Below are positions 8,079-18,405 of a DNA stretch of 64,000 bases, piece by piece; the first letter of the stretch is position 1, and the number at the start of each line of letters is the position of its first letter. The position numbers and the translations under genes are program-made. The stretch is from Pseudomonas sp. R-28-1W-6. Its GTDB lineage: Bacteria; Pseudomonadota; Gammaproteobacteria; Pseudomonadales; Pseudomonadaceae. Location of the stretch: the NCBI RefSeq assembly GCF_009799925.1, contig NZ_WELK01000001.1:186001-250000 (forward strand), written 5' to 3'. The notes under the pieces were generated by a model. The model saw nothing but the letters and a program-made list of their open reading frames with translations, had not been told where the DNA came from and made no database searches.

Positions 8079-9308
8079 TTAGAACAGAACGCGGCTGCGG
8101 ATGGTGCCGTTCACGTGCTGCAGCTTTTCCAGGGCCAGCTCGGAGTACTCGGCGTCGACGTCGATCACCACGTAGCCGACCTTGTCGTTGGTCTGCAGGA
8201 ACTGCCCGGAGATGTTGATGCCGTTGTCGGCGAACACCTTGTTGATCTCGCTCATCACGCCCGGGATGTTCTGGTGGATGTGCAGCAGACGGTGCTTGCC
8301 CGCGTGCGCCGGCAGGGCCACTTCGGGGAAGTTGACCGAGGACACCGAGGTGCCGTTGTCGCTGTACTTGACCAGCTTCTCGGCCACTTCCAGGCCGATG
8401 TTGGCCTGGGCTTCGGCGGTGGAACCACCGATGTGCGGGGTCAGGATCACGCGATCCAGGCCGCGCAGCGGGCTCTCGAACTCTTCGTCGTTGGATTTGG
8501 GCTCGACCGGGAACACGTCGATGGCGGCGCCGATCAGGTGCTCGTCCTTGATCGCGGCGGCCAGGTGATCCAGCTCGACCACGGTGCCGCGAGCGGCGTT
8601 GATCAGGATGCCGCCCTTCTTCATGGCGCGGATTTCCTTCTCGCCGATCATCCACTGGGTGGATGGCAGTTCCGGCACGTGCAGGGAGACGATGTCGGCC
8701 AGGCCCAGCAGCTCGTGTAGGCTAGCCACCTGGGTGGCGTTGCCCAGCGGCAGCTTGGTCACGGTGTCGTAGAAGTACACCTGCATGCCCAGGGCTTCGG
8801 CCAGTACCGAGAGCTGGGTGCCGATCGAGCCGTAGCCGACGATGCCCAGCTTCTTGCCGCGGATTTCGAAGGAGTTGGCCGCCGACTTGATCCAGCCGCC
8901 GCGGTGGCAGGAAGCGTTCTTCTCGGGGATGCCGCGCAGCAGCAGGATGGCCTGGGCCAGCACCAGCTCGGCTACCGAACGGGTGTTGGAGAACGGCGCG
9001 TTGAATACGGCGATGCCGCGCTCGCGGGCCGCATTCAGGTCGACCTGGTTGGTGCCGATGCAGAAGCAGCCGACGGCGACCAGTTTCTTGGCGCAGTCGA
9101 AGACCTCGGCGGTCAGCTGGGTGCGCGAGCGGATGCCGATGAAATGGGCATCGGCGATCTTGGCCTTCAGCTCGTCGTCGGACAGCGCGCCTTTGAGGTA
9201 CTCGATGTTGCTGTAGCCGGCGGCCTTCAGCGTGTCGACGGCATTCTGGTGCACGCCTTCCAGCAGAAGGAACTTGATCTTGCTCTTGTCGAGAGAGGTC
9301 TTGCTCAT
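8079..9308 (-). CDS. serA: D-3-phosphoglycerate dehydrogenase
   Basis: 409 residues from ATG at 9308 (MSKTSLDKSKIKFLLLEG); the longer open frame upstream would add a low-complexity leader across the promoter. It oxidises 3-phosphoglycerate to phosphohydroxypyruvate, the first step of serine synthesis. Visible: NAD-binding GIVGYGSIGTQ near residue 160, catalytic region NAARGTVVELDHL, and TPHIGGSTAEAQ with the catalytic His. A C-terminal ACT domain (about 335-409, IPGVMSEINKVFADNGINI) should give serine feedback. SerA of this type also reduces 2-oxoglutarate to D-2-hydroxyglutarate, and the divergent neighbour removes that product. Confidence 0.96.
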   Translation of the reverse strand: MSKTSLDKSKIKFLLLEGVHQNAVDTLKAAGYSNIEYLKGALSDDELKAKIADAHFIGIRSRTQLTAEVFDCAKKLVAVGCFCIGTNQVDLNAARERGIAVFNAPFSNTRSVAELVLAQAILLLRGIPEKNASCHRGGWIKSAANSFEIRGKKLGIVGYGSIGTQLSVLAEALGMQVYFYDTVTKLPLGNATQVASLHELLGLADIVSLHVPELPSTQWMIGEKEIRAMKKGGILINAARGTVVELDHLAAAIKDEHLIGAAIDVFPVEPKSNDEEFESPLRGLDRVILTPHIGGSTAEAQANIGLEVAEKLVKYSDNGTSVSSVNFPEVALPAHAGKHRLLHIHQNIPGVMSEINKVFADNGINISGQFLQTNDKVGYVVIDVDAEYSELALEKLQHVNGTIRSRVLF

Positions 9309-9405
9309 CGGAGTACCTGTTGTCCCACGAATAGTGTCAGGAGAAGCGTCAGCAGCGTTGCTGAGCGGGCCCCGCAGATCGGCGCGGGGCACGATTAACG
9401 GGGGG

Positions 9406-9421
9406 CGTATGCTAGCATACG
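9406..9421. promoter_or_regulatory. 16-bp perfect palindrome in the serA / D2HGDH divergent promoter region
   Basis: CGTATGCTAGCATACG is a perfect 16-bp palindrome embedded in GGGGG...GCCCC flanks, 97 bp from the serA start and 75 bp from the dehydrogenase start. It is a candidate operator shared by both genes; TATGCT-like elements within it could also serve as a -10 box. Confidence 0.5.
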
Positions 9422-9495
9422 AGCCCCGCGAAAGACCCACCCCTGGCCGATGAAGCGTGCTCAGGGTGACCATGAATCATTTGAGAGTTCCCCAG

Positions 9496-10890
9496 ATGAC
9501 CAATCCCGCCCTGATCGAAGCGCTGAAGACCCTGGTCGAGCCCGGCAAGGTGCTCACCGATGCCGACTCCCTCAACGCCTACGGCAAGGACTGGACCAAG
9601 CATTTCGCCCCGGCGCCCAGCGCCATCGTGTTCCCCAAGACCATCGAGCAGGTGCAGGCCATCGTCCGCTGGGCCAACGAGCACAAGGTCGCCCTGGTGC
9701 CGTCCGGCGGCCGTACCGGCTTGTCCGCCGGCGCCGTGGCGGCCAACGGGGAAGTCGTGGTGGCCTTCGACTACATGAACCAGATCCTCGAGTTCAACGA
9801 GTACGACCGCACCGTGGTGTGCCAGCCGGGCGTGGTGACCAAGCAGCTGCAACTGTTCGCCGAGGACAAGGGCCTGTACTACCCGGTGGACTTCGCCTCC
9901 AGCGGTTCCAGTCAGCTGGGCGGCAATATCGGCACCAATGCCGGCGGGATCAAGGTCATTCGCTACGGCATGACCCGCAACTGGGTGGCCGGCCTGAAGG
10001 TCGTCACCGGTACCGGCGAGCTGCTGGAGCTGAACAAGGACCTGATCAAGAATGCCACCGGCTACGACATGCGCCAGCTGTTCATCGGCGCCGAGGGCAC
10101 CCTGGGCTTCGTGGTGGAAGCCACCATGCGCCTGGAACGCGCGCCGAAGAACCTCACCGCCATGGTCCTCGGCACCCCCGACTTCGACTCGATCATGCCG
10201 GTGCTGCACGCCTTCCAGAACAAGCTGGACCTGACCGCGTTCGAGTTCTTCTCGGACAAGGCCCTGGCCAAGATCCTGGCCCGCGGCGACGTGCCGCCGG
10301 CGTTCGACACCGACTGCCCGTTCTATGCCCTGTTGGAATTCGAGGCCAGCACCGAGGAGGTCGCCGAGCAGGCCCTGGCCACCTTCGAGCACTGCGTCGA
10401 GCAGGGCTGGGTGCTGGACGGGGTGATGAGCCAGAGCGAGCAGCAGCTGCAGAACCTGTGGAAACTGCGCGAGTACATCTCGGAAACCATCAGCCACTGG
10501 ACGCCGTACAAGAACGACATCTCGGTCACCGTCGGCAAGGTCCCGGCCTTCCTCCACGACATCGACCGCATCGTCGGGGACAACTACCCGGACTTCGAAG
10601 TCATCTGGTTCGGCCACATCGGCGACGGCAACCTGCACCTGAACATCCTCAAGCCGGAGAACCTGTCCAAGGACGAGTTCTTCGCCAAGTGCGCCATCGT
10701 CAACCAGTGGGTGTTCGAGACCGTGCAGAAGTACAACGGCTCGATCAGCGCCGAACACGGCGTGGGCATGACCAAGCGCGATTACCTGCACTACAGCCGG
10801 AGCCCCGCCGAGATCGGCTACATGAAGGCGATCAAGGCGGTGTTCGATCCGAACGGGATCATGAACCCCGGCAAAATCTTCCCAGTTTAA
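9496..10890 (+). CDS. FAD-linked D-2-hydroxyglutarate dehydrogenase
   Basis: 464 residues from ATG at 9496 (MTNPALIEALKTLVEPG); in-frame starts at 9457 and 9472 are less likely because family members begin near here. Flavoprotein of the VAO/GlcD family: FAD-binding segment VPSGGRTGLSAGAV near residue 75, PVDFASSGSSQLGGNIGTNAGG around residue 130, and the C-terminal metal/substrate motif FGHIGDGNLHLN and SAEHGVG. It oxidises D-2-hydroxyglutarate to 2-oxoglutarate, passing electrons to an electron-transfer flavoprotein. In Pseudomonas this enzyme pulls the unfavourable SerA reaction forward, which agrees with the head-to-head placement. Its stop codon lies within a large palindromic repeat. Confidence 0.9.
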   Translation: MTNPALIEALKTLVEPGKVLTDADSLNAYGKDWTKHFAPAPSAIVFPKTIEQVQAIVRWANEHKVALVPSGGRTGLSAGAVAANGEVVVAFDYMNQILEFNEYDRTVVCQPGVVTKQLQLFAEDKGLYYPVDFASSGSSQLGGNIGTNAGGIKVIRYGMTRNWVAGLKVVTGTGELLELNKDLIKNATGYDMRQLFIGAEGTLGFVVEATMRLERAPKNLTAMVLGTPDFDSIMPVLHAFQNKLDLTAFEFFSDKALAKILARGDVPPAFDTDCPFYALLEFEASTEEVAEQALATFEHCVEQGWVLDGVMSQSEQQLQNLWKLREYISETISHWTPYKNDISVTVGKVPAFLHDIDRIVGDNYPDFEVIWFGHIGDGNLHLNILKPENLSKDEFFAKCAIVNQWVFETVQKYNGSISAEHGVGMTKRDYLHYSRSPAEIGYMKAIKAVFDPNGIMNPGKIFPV

Positions 10891-11010
10891 AGCTGCTGCG
10901 CTCGACCAGGCGTTGTTGGCGCATCCGTGAAAAATGCTCATTGGCTACAGCCAACTCCGCTTTTTCCCGGCTCCGCCGCCTAGCCTGGTCTTCGCTCGCG
11001 ACGCTTTAAA
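10886..11010. repeat. long imperfect palindromic element A
   Basis: 125-bp element with inverted ends TTTAAAGC (10886-10893) and GCTTTAAA (11003-11010), inner arms around GACCAGGC/GCCTGGTC, and a central hairpin TTGGCT-AC-AGCCAA (10941-10954) set in GCTCA...CTCCGC. The dehydrogenase stop codon (10888-10890) is inside its left end. Same architecture and core as the element at 45662-45795. Confidence 0.75.
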
Positions 11011-11036
11011 CAGCGCTTCGTAATGGAGAAGCTGCA

Positions 11037-11702
11037 ATGAGCTACCAGCACCAGTACACCGACGGCACGCCGATCCACTTCCCCATGGGCAAGGTGGTCT
11101 GCGTCGGGCGCAACTACGCCGAGCACGCCGCCGAGCTGAACAACCCGATCCCCAGCGAGCCGCTGCTGTTCATCAAGCCCGGCTCCTGCGTGGTGCCGCT
11201 GGCTGGCGGCTTCGCCATTCCGCAGGATCGCGGCGTGGTGCACTACGAGGCGGAAATTGCCGTGCTGATCGGCAAGCCACTGTCGAAGCAACCTTCCGCG
11301 GAGGAGGTGCGTGACGCCATTTCCGGCTTCGCCCCTGCGCTCGACCTGACCCTGCGCGACGTGCAGGCCAGGCTCAAGGAAAAGGGCCTGCCCTGGGAGC
11401 TGGCCAAGTCCTTCGATGGCGCCTACGCGCTGGCGCCCTTCGTCGCCGGTGACGCCTACGCCGATCTGGCCGATATCGGCATCCGCCTGTTGATCAACGG
11501 CGAGCTGCGCCAGGACGGCAACAGCAGCGCCATGCTCAACCCGATCATCGGCCTGATCCAGCACATTGCCGGGCACTTCAGCCTGCAGCCGGGCGACGTG
11601 ATTTCCACCGGCACCCCGGCCGGCGTCGGCCCGCTGGCCAGTGGCGACCAGCTGCAGATCGCGCTGAGCAACCAGCAGGGTTTTACCAGCCAGGTGCTGT
11701 AG
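11037..11702 (+). CDS. fumarylacetoacetate hydrolase family protein
   Basis: 221-residue FAH-superfamily enzyme, probably an acylpyruvate hydrolase or oxaloacetate decarboxylase of the YcgM/FAHD1 type. Motifs: VCVGRNYAEHAAEL near residue 20, metal-binding acids in VHYEAEIAVLIGK (about residue 65), and the C-terminal GDVISTGTPAGVGPL. Short single-domain form typical of YcgM. It lies 146 bp behind the D-2-hydroxyglutarate dehydrogenase, separated by palindromic element A, so co-transcription is uncertain. Exact substrate is not readable from sequence. Confidence 0.9.
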   Translation: MSYQHQYTDGTPIHFPMGKVVCVGRNYAEHAAELNNPIPSEPLLFIKPGSCVVPLAGGFAIPQDRGVVHYEAEIAVLIGKPLSKQPSAEEVRDAISGFAPALDLTLRDVQARLKEKGLPWELAKSFDGAYALAPFVAGDAYADLADIGIRLLINGELRQDGNSSAMLNPIIGLIQHIAGHFSLQPGDVISTGTPAGVGPLASGDQLQIALSNQQGFTSQVL

Positions 11703-11770
11703 CAATGCGTTAAGGGAACCTTCATAGACGCCCCGCACTCTGACCCGCGCCGCCCAGTGAGAAGTCGCCG

Positions 11771-12691
11771 ATGCCTGCATTCCTCAGCCCCATCCGCCAG
11801 CGCTGGCTGGCACTGGCCGGCCTGCTCGCCGCCGGGGTCGCCCTGTCCCTCTACCTGCACCTGGACGACCGCGCCCGCTACTGGCTGAAGGAGCAGAGCC
11901 TGTCGCTGCTCGAGCGCGACGCCAGCGTCTGGCTGCCCGGCTATACGGCAGAGATCCAGGCCAAGCCGCTGAGCGGCCTGGATGAGGACGAAGCCTCGGA
12001 CCTGGCCTATAACCCGGTCACCGGCACCCTGTTCACCGTTACCGGCAAGAACCCCCTGCTGGTCGAACTGACCCGCAGCGGCGACATCTTGCGGCGCATC
12101 CCCCTGCTCGGCTTCAGCAACCCCGAGGGCGTGGCGATTCTCGAGGATGGTAGCGTGGCCATCGTCGACGAGCGCCGGCGCAGCCTGTCGGTGCTGGCGC
12201 TAGACCCGCAGACCAGTGAACTCAACGTGGTCAATTCCCGCGAGTTCGACCTGGGTTTCGCCGACTCGCGCAACAAGGGCTTCGAAGGCGTGGCCTGGGA
12301 TGCCCGTCAGAACCGCCTGTTGCTCGGCAAGGAGCGCAACCCCACCGCCATGTACAGCCTGCCCGGCGACAGCCAGGAGGCACTGGCCGAAGCGCTCAAA
12401 CCGCTACCCGACTACGGCCTGGGCATGCGCAACCTCTCGGCCCTGAGCGTCGACCCGCGCACCGGGCACATCCTCGTTCTTTCCGCGCAATCCAACCTGC
12501 TGCTGGAGCTGGACCAACAGGGCCAGCCGGTCAGCTTCATCAGCCTGCTCGGCGGCCTGAACGGCCTGGACAAACGCATCCCGCGCGCCGAAGGCGTGGC
12601 CATGGACGAAGAGGGCAACCTCTATATCGTCAGCGAGCCCAACCTGTTTTACAGGTTCCGCAAGGAAAACAACGACACCCCACGCGAGTGA
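11771..12691 (+). CDS. SdiA-regulated/YjiK domain protein (copy 1)
   Basis: 306 residues. An N-terminal hydrophobic anchor (RWLALAGLLAAGVALSLYLHL) is followed by a periplasmic beta-propeller of the SdiA-regulated (YjiK) type. Repeated motifs include LFTVTGKNPLLVEL, GFSNPEGVAIL, NKGFEGVAWD and RAEGVAMDEEGNLYIVSEPNLFY. No enzymatic activity is established for the family. A close paralogue with the same length and motif order lies at 14117-15040, separated by a hydroxylase gene on the other strand. Confidence 0.85.
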   Translation: MPAFLSPIRQRWLALAGLLAAGVALSLYLHLDDRARYWLKEQSLSLLERDASVWLPGYTAEIQAKPLSGLDEDEASDLAYNPVTGTLFTVTGKNPLLVELTRSGDILRRIPLLGFSNPEGVAILEDGSVAIVDERRRSLSVLALDPQTSELNVVNSREFDLGFADSRNKGFEGVAWDARQNRLLLGKERNPTAMYSLPGDSQEALAEALKPLPDYGLGMRNLSALSVDPRTGHILVLSAQSNLLLELDQQGQPVSFISLLGGLNGLDKRIPRAEGVAMDEEGNLYIVSEPNLFYRFRKENNDTPRE

Positions 12692-12718
12692 AAGCGCCCG
12701 CCAGCGCCTCGACGCGCC

Positions 12719-13894
12719 TCAGCCCGCACGGGCGGTCAGGTGGCGGGCAATGGCGCTGCGCAGCGGCACTAGGCCCTGGGCCACGCGCAGGCCGACTCCG
12801 CGCAGCAGGCGGGCGGGCAGGCGTTCGTCGGTGTACAGGCCGACCAGCAGCTGGGTGGCCTGGTACAGCGGCCAGGTGGCCAGGCGATGCTGGCGCTCGT
12901 AACGGCCGAGCACGCCGGCCGCGGCGATGTCCCGCCCCCTGGCGTGAGCCGCCAGCACGGCGGCGGCCAGCCGCTCGACACTGCCCAGGCCGAAGTTGAA
13001 GCCGTGCGCGGTGACCGGGTGCATGCCCACCGCGGCATCGCCGATCAGTGCGCAACGCGGTCCCGCCAGGCGCTGGGCGTAGACCCCGACCAGCGGATAG
13101 GCATGCCGGCTACTGAGCAGCTGCATGGCACCGAGCCGGTGCTCGAAGCGCCGCTCCATCTCGCCGGCGAAGGCCACCTCGTCCAGCTGCTGCAGGCGCT
13201 CGATCTCCCGCGGCGGCAGGGTCAGCACCAGCGAGGAGACGTTGCCGTTGAGCGGCAGCAGGGCCAGGGTCTGGCCATAGCCGAACCATTCCCAGGCCAC
13301 CTGCTGGTGCGGCTGCTCATGCTGCATGCGGCAGACCAGCATGGTCTTGCCGAAGTCCTTGAGCTGCGCGCCGATGCCGAGCAGGCGGCGGGTTTCCGAG
13401 AAGCGGCTGTCGGCGGCCACCAGCAGGCGGCTGCGCAGGCAACGGCCGTCGGCCAGCTCCAGGCTGACCTGCTGCGGCGCATGGCGGATCGCCCGTACCT
13501 GGCTGTCGCACAGCAGCTGCACATCGGCGCAGTCCTCCAGCGCGGCATAGGCCGCCCGGCGGATCGCCTGGTTGGCCACCAGGTGGCCGAGGCGCTCGGC
13601 GCCGGCCTGTTCGGCGCGAATCTGCAGGGCGAACAGCGAGGGGCCATTGAGCACCTGGGCATCGCGCAGGATCGCCACCTCGCCGGCCGGCAGGCGCTGC
13701 CACAGGCCGAGGCGCTCCAGCAGCGCCTGTGAAGCATGGGTCAGGGCGATCTCGCGGCCGTCGAAGGCAGGCTCGGCCAGGCTCTGCTCGCCCTGGCGCT
13801 CGACCAGCACGATGGATAGCCCCTGCCCCGACAGGGCACGGGCGAGGCACAGGCCGGCCGGGCCGGCACCGATGATGGCGACATCGCAGAACAT
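12719..13894 (-). CDS. FAD-dependent hydroxylase, UbiH/UbiM-like
   Basis: 391 residues from ATG at 13894, preferred to the ATG at 13921 because GGGGGA precedes it at normal spacing and the FAD fold then starts at the N-terminus. Class A flavin monooxygenase: dinucleotide motif IIGAGPAGLCLARAL, substrate-domain LLVAADSRFSETR, and GDAAVGMHPVTAHGFNFG for the FAD ribityl site. The PVTAHGFNFG variant and compact length point to UbiM-type ubiquinone hydroxylases (ring hydroxylation in ubiquinone synthesis), but a different aromatic substrate is possible. It is convergent with YjiK copy 1 and lies between the two YjiK paralogues. Confidence 0.8.
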   Translation of the reverse strand: MFCDVAIIGAGPAGLCLARALSGQGLSIVLVERQGEQSLAEPAFDGREIALTHASQALLERLGLWQRLPAGEVAILRDAQVLNGPSLFALQIRAEQAGAERLGHLVANQAIRRAAYAALEDCADVQLLCDSQVRAIRHAPQQVSLELADGRCLRSRLLVAADSRFSETRRLLGIGAQLKDFGKTMLVCRMQHEQPHQQVAWEWFGYGQTLALLPLNGNVSSLVLTLPPREIERLQQLDEVAFAGEMERRFEHRLGAMQLLSSRHAYPLVGVYAQRLAGPRCALIGDAAVGMHPVTAHGFNFGLGSVERLAAAVLAAHARGRDIAAAGVLGRYERQHRLATWPLYQATQLLVGLYTDERLPARLLRGVGLRVAQGLVPLRSAIARHLTARAG

Positions 13895-14116
13895 GGAGCG
13901 TTCCCCCTGGGTAACTGACATTGCCGCGAGTCTAGGCGGGCCACGGCGGGCAAACCTTGCCCGAGGTCATGGCCGGGGCGCGGCAGCGCGCGACCCGGCG
14001 TCGCAGGCTGGCAACGGCGCCGACCGGCAGCCTGGAAGACTCCGGTAACGCTCTTTAAGCTTGAACTCAGCCGGACTGTGCTATTGATGCGGCCCCCGAT
14101 CGACAAGGAGCCCTCC

Positions 14117-15040
14117 ATGCCACGCCCGACTCCAGCCCGCCTCATCGTGGCCACCCTGCTACTGGCCGCCCTGCTGCTCGGCGCGGTGGCGGCCCAGCAG
14201 TTGCGCCTGTTCGAACGGGCCTGGTTCATGTTGCAGGAATGGCGGCATGCCGCCGAGTGGCGCGAACGCTCGATCTGGCTGCCCGACTATGTCGCCACCC
14301 TGCAGGCCCAGCCGATCGTCGGCCTGGACGACGATGTGTCGGCGCTGACCTACGACCCGGACCGGCGCAGCCTGTTCACCGTTACCAACCAGAAGCCGCA
14401 GCTGATCGAGCTGTCGCTGGACGGACGGATCCTGCGCCAGATCCCGCTGGTCGGCTTCGGCGACCCGGAAGCCATCGAATACATCAGCCACGGGATCTAC
14501 GTGATCACCGACGAGCGCCTGCAGCGCCTGATCAAGGTGCGCCTGGACGACGACACCCGCTTCATCGACGCCACCGAATCGCAGCAGCTGTCCCTGGGCA
14601 TTGACCGCAACGGCAACAAGGGCTTCGAGGGGCTGGCCTACGACAGCCAGGGGCAACGCCTGTTCGTCGCCAAGGAGCGCGACCCGGTGAGCATCTACGA
14701 AATCCACGGCTTTCCGCACACCAACCCGGACAAGCCCTTCGCCGTGCACGTGGCCGGCGACGCCAAGCGCGATGCCCGGCTGTTCGTGCGCGACCTGTCC
14801 AGCCTGCAGTACGACGAGGCCAGCGGCCATCTGCTGGCGCTGTCCGACGAGTCGCGCCTGGTGCTGGAGCTGGATGCCAACGGCAAGCCGATCAGCAGCC
14901 TATCGCTGCTCGGCGGCCGGCAGGGTTTGAAGAAAGGCGTGCCGCAGGCCGAAGGGGTGGCCATGGATGATGCCGGCACCCTGTACCTGGTCAGCGAGCC
15001 GAACCTGTTCTACGTGTTCAAGAAACAGCCCGGCGATTGA
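14117..15040 (+). CDS. SdiA-regulated/YjiK domain protein (copy 2)
   Basis: 307 residues from ATG at 14117, which has AAGGAG just upstream; the frame is open 39 bp further but without a ribosome site. Signal-anchor helix (LIVATLLLAALLLGAVAA) then a beta-propeller with LFTVTNQKPQLIELSLDG, GFGDPEAIEYI, GNKGFEGLAYDSQGQRLFVAKE and QAEGVAMDDAGTLYLVSEPN. Nearly collinear with copy 1 at 11771-12691, so this is a local duplication with clear divergence. Probably faces the periplasm; role unknown. Confidence 0.85.
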   Translation: MPRPTPARLIVATLLLAALLLGAVAAQQLRLFERAWFMLQEWRHAAEWRERSIWLPDYVATLQAQPIVGLDDDVSALTYDPDRRSLFTVTNQKPQLIELSLDGRILRQIPLVGFGDPEAIEYISHGIYVITDERLQRLIKVRLDDDTRFIDATESQQLSLGIDRNGNKGFEGLAYDSQGQRLFVAKERDPVSIYEIHGFPHTNPDKPFAVHVAGDAKRDARLFVRDLSSLQYDEASGHLLALSDESRLVLELDANGKPISSLSLLGGRQGLKKGVPQAEGVAMDDAGTLYLVSEPNLFYVFKKQPGD

Positions 15041-15073
15041 GCCGACCCAGGCTGCCTGGTGCTTGGCGACCGC

Positions 15074-15406
15074 TCAGCTGTCGTCCTGCAGCGATGCCTG
15101 CGCGGCGTTGTGCTTGACCGACTCGCTGCCGGCCACGGCGCCGGCTTCGCTGGCATACAGCTGGCTGCTGCCGACCACCTGGCCATTGCTGGCCTTGAGC
15201 ACGAAGTGGAACTTGCCGGAAGCCGCCGCCTTGATCTCGAAGGCGCCGGCGCGCTGGACGTTGTTGCGCACCGACTCGATGCCGGCCAGGGCCGAGGCCT
15301 TGCTCTTGTACAGCTCGCTGCTGAGGATGATCTCGCCGTTGCCGGCCAGCAGGTTGAAATGCAGCTGACCGTCGGCGGCCTTCTTCAGATGAAACTTCGC
15401 GGCCAT
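15074..15406 (-). CDS. YegP family (DUF1508) protein
   Basis: 110 residues from ATG at 15406, preceded by AGGAG. Two tandem DUF1508 repeats, residues about 1-50 (FHLKKAADGQLHFNLLAGNG) and 52-102 (GKFHFVLKASNGQVVGSSQLY), each a small beta-strand unit ending in SAL/GAV-AGIESV. Such proteins are small, soluble and often stress-induced, but have no defined activity. It lies convergent with YjiK copy 2. Confidence 0.85.
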   Translation of the reverse strand: MAAKFHLKKAADGQLHFNLLAGNGEIILSSELYKSKASALAGIESVRNNVQRAGAFEIKAAASGKFHFVLKASNGQVVGSSQLYASEAGAVAGSESVKHNAAQASLQDDS

Positions 15407-15529
15407 GTCGTGGCTCCTGTCGGGTGCGCTGCCAGGCAAGCTTAGTCGCTCGCCACCACCCCGCCAGCGCCACACAGACGCACCAGCCCCGGCCGTGAGC
15501 TGGGCGGCCGGGCTCAGGCGCGGCGCCGC

Positions 15530-16204
15530 TCAGTCACGCTTGAGGGTCTTCACCCCGTCCGCGGTACCGAGCAGCAGCAGATCGGCCGGGCGCGCGGCGA
15601 ACAGGCCGTTGGTGACCACGCCGACGATGGCGTTGATGTCGCGCTCGAGGGCCACCGGGTCGACGATCTGCAGGTTGAACACATCGAGAATGATGTTGCC
15701 GTTGTCGGTCAGCACACCCTCGCGGTACACCGGGTCGCCACCCAGTTTGACCAACTGGCGCGCCACGTGGCTGCGGGCCATGGGGATGACTTCCACCGGC
15801 AGCGGGAAGGCGCCCAGCACCGGCACCAGCTTGCTGGCGTCGGCGATGCAGATGAAGGTCTTGGCCACCGCGGCGACGATCTTCTCGCGGGTCAGCGCGG
15901 CGCCGCCGCCCTTGATCAGGTGCAGGTGCTGGTCGCTCTCGTCGGCGCCGTCGATGTAGAACTCCAGCTCGCTGACGCTGTTCAGGTCGTACACCGGAAT
16001 GCCGTGGCCCTTGAGTCGCGCGGCGGTGGCTTCGGAGCTGGCCACGGCGCCGTCGAAGGCCATCTTGTGCTGGGCCAGGGCGTCGATGAAGCAGTTGGCG
16101 GTGGAGCCGGTGCCGACGCCGATCACGCTCTTGCTGTCGAGGAAGGGAAGGATATGGTCGACGGCGGCCTGGGCCACGGCCTGCTTGAGCTGATCCTGGG
16201 TCAT
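15530..16204 (-). CDS. rpiA: ribose-5-phosphate isomerase A
   Basis: 224 residues from the ATG at 16204; a GTG codon immediately before could also be used. Interconverts ribose-5-phosphate and ribulose-5-phosphate in the pentose phosphate pathway. Family motifs: [15 protein letters not shown] near residue 28, [27 protein letters not shown] (given here in parts: YIDGADE and KGGGAAL), with the catalytic Asp/Lys, and [10 protein letters not shown] toward the C-terminus. Normal length. Divergent from ilvA, as I recall for PAO1. Confidence 0.97.
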   Translation of the reverse strand: MTQDQLKQAVAQAAVDHILPFLDSKSVIGVGTGSTANCFIDALAQHKMAFDGAVASSEATAARLKGHGIPVYDLNSVSELEFYIDGADESDQHLHLIKGGGAALTREKIVAAVAKTFICIADASKLVPVLGAFPLPVEVIPMARSHVARQLVKLGGDPVYREGVLTDNGNIILDVFNLQIVDPVALERDINAIVGVVTNGLFAARPADLLLLGTADGVKTLKRD

Positions 16205-16388
16205 CACGGGGTCTGCGCCTGGGGAGTACGGGAAGGGGCGAATTATAGCCTCGCCACCCGGCCCTGCGGCTGCGTTTTATCGCCACGCCCTACTGTTATG
16301 GGGTTTTCAGCACCGACTGTCGGTGGCCGCCGGCCGAAGCGCTGGGGTAGACTCCAGACTCCGTGAAATGCCCGCCAGTGAAGCCGCG

Positions 16389-17903
<1,515 letters not shown>

Positions 17904-17927
17904 GCACCACCCAGGGAGAATGCATCG

Positions 17928-18368
17928 ATGGAACCTTACCAGCTGCTGAAGATCGCCCACAGCCTGCCGGCCGCGCTGTTGCTGCTCGGCGTCCTGGCGC
18001 ATGCCTTCATGCTGTGGAAAGCCAACAAGGGCGGCGATGCCGCCGTGCTCGCGCGCAAGCTGCGCGTCACCCGCCTGTACAGCCTGCCGGCCCTCGGCAT
18101 GCTGGCCCTGAGCCTGCCGGTCAGCGGCTGGTGGCTGGTGCACGGCGCCGGCTGGCCGCTGGGCCAGCTGTGGCTGCTGCTCAGCGCCATCCTGTTCGCC
18201 CTGCTGGTGCTGGCCGGCCTGCTCCTGCATGGCCGCCTGGGTGCCTGGCAGGCCGCGCTCGGCGGCGCGGTGCCGCTGACACTGCTGCGTTTCGTCTGCG
18301 CCTACGGCGCACTGCTGCTGGTCCTACTGCTGGCGATCTTCGCCCTGATGGGGGCCAAGCCGGCCTGA
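17928..18368 (+). CDS. DUF2269-like integral membrane protein (copy 1)
   Basis: 146 residues, four predicted membrane helices (starting at LLKIAHSLPAALLLLGVLAHAF, with others near 47, 80 and 115). Pattern LxKxxH at the start and a GW-PLGQLWLLLSA block are shared with the next gene. The family is uncharacterised; the conserved early His resembles heme/quinone-proximal membrane proteins, but no ligand can be claimed. It lies 24 bp behind ilvA and 37 bp before its paralogue, so all three are probably co-transcribed. Confidence 0.75.
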   Translation: MEPYQLLKIAHSLPAALLLLGVLAHAFMLWKANKGGDAAVLARKLRVTRLYSLPALGMLALSLPVSGWWLVHGAGWPLGQLWLLLSAILFALLVLAGLLLHGRLGAWQAALGGAVPLTLLRFVCAYGALLLVLLLAIFALMGAKPA

Positions 18369-18405
18369 TGTCGCCCTTCCCGTTCGGGCGGCAGGGCGCC
18401 GGGCA

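Noticed and set aside
8079..9473. Longer SerA beginning at 9473
   Set aside because: The extension would run through the divergent promoter and the palindrome at 9406-9421; MSKTSLDKSKIKF at 9308 is the family start.
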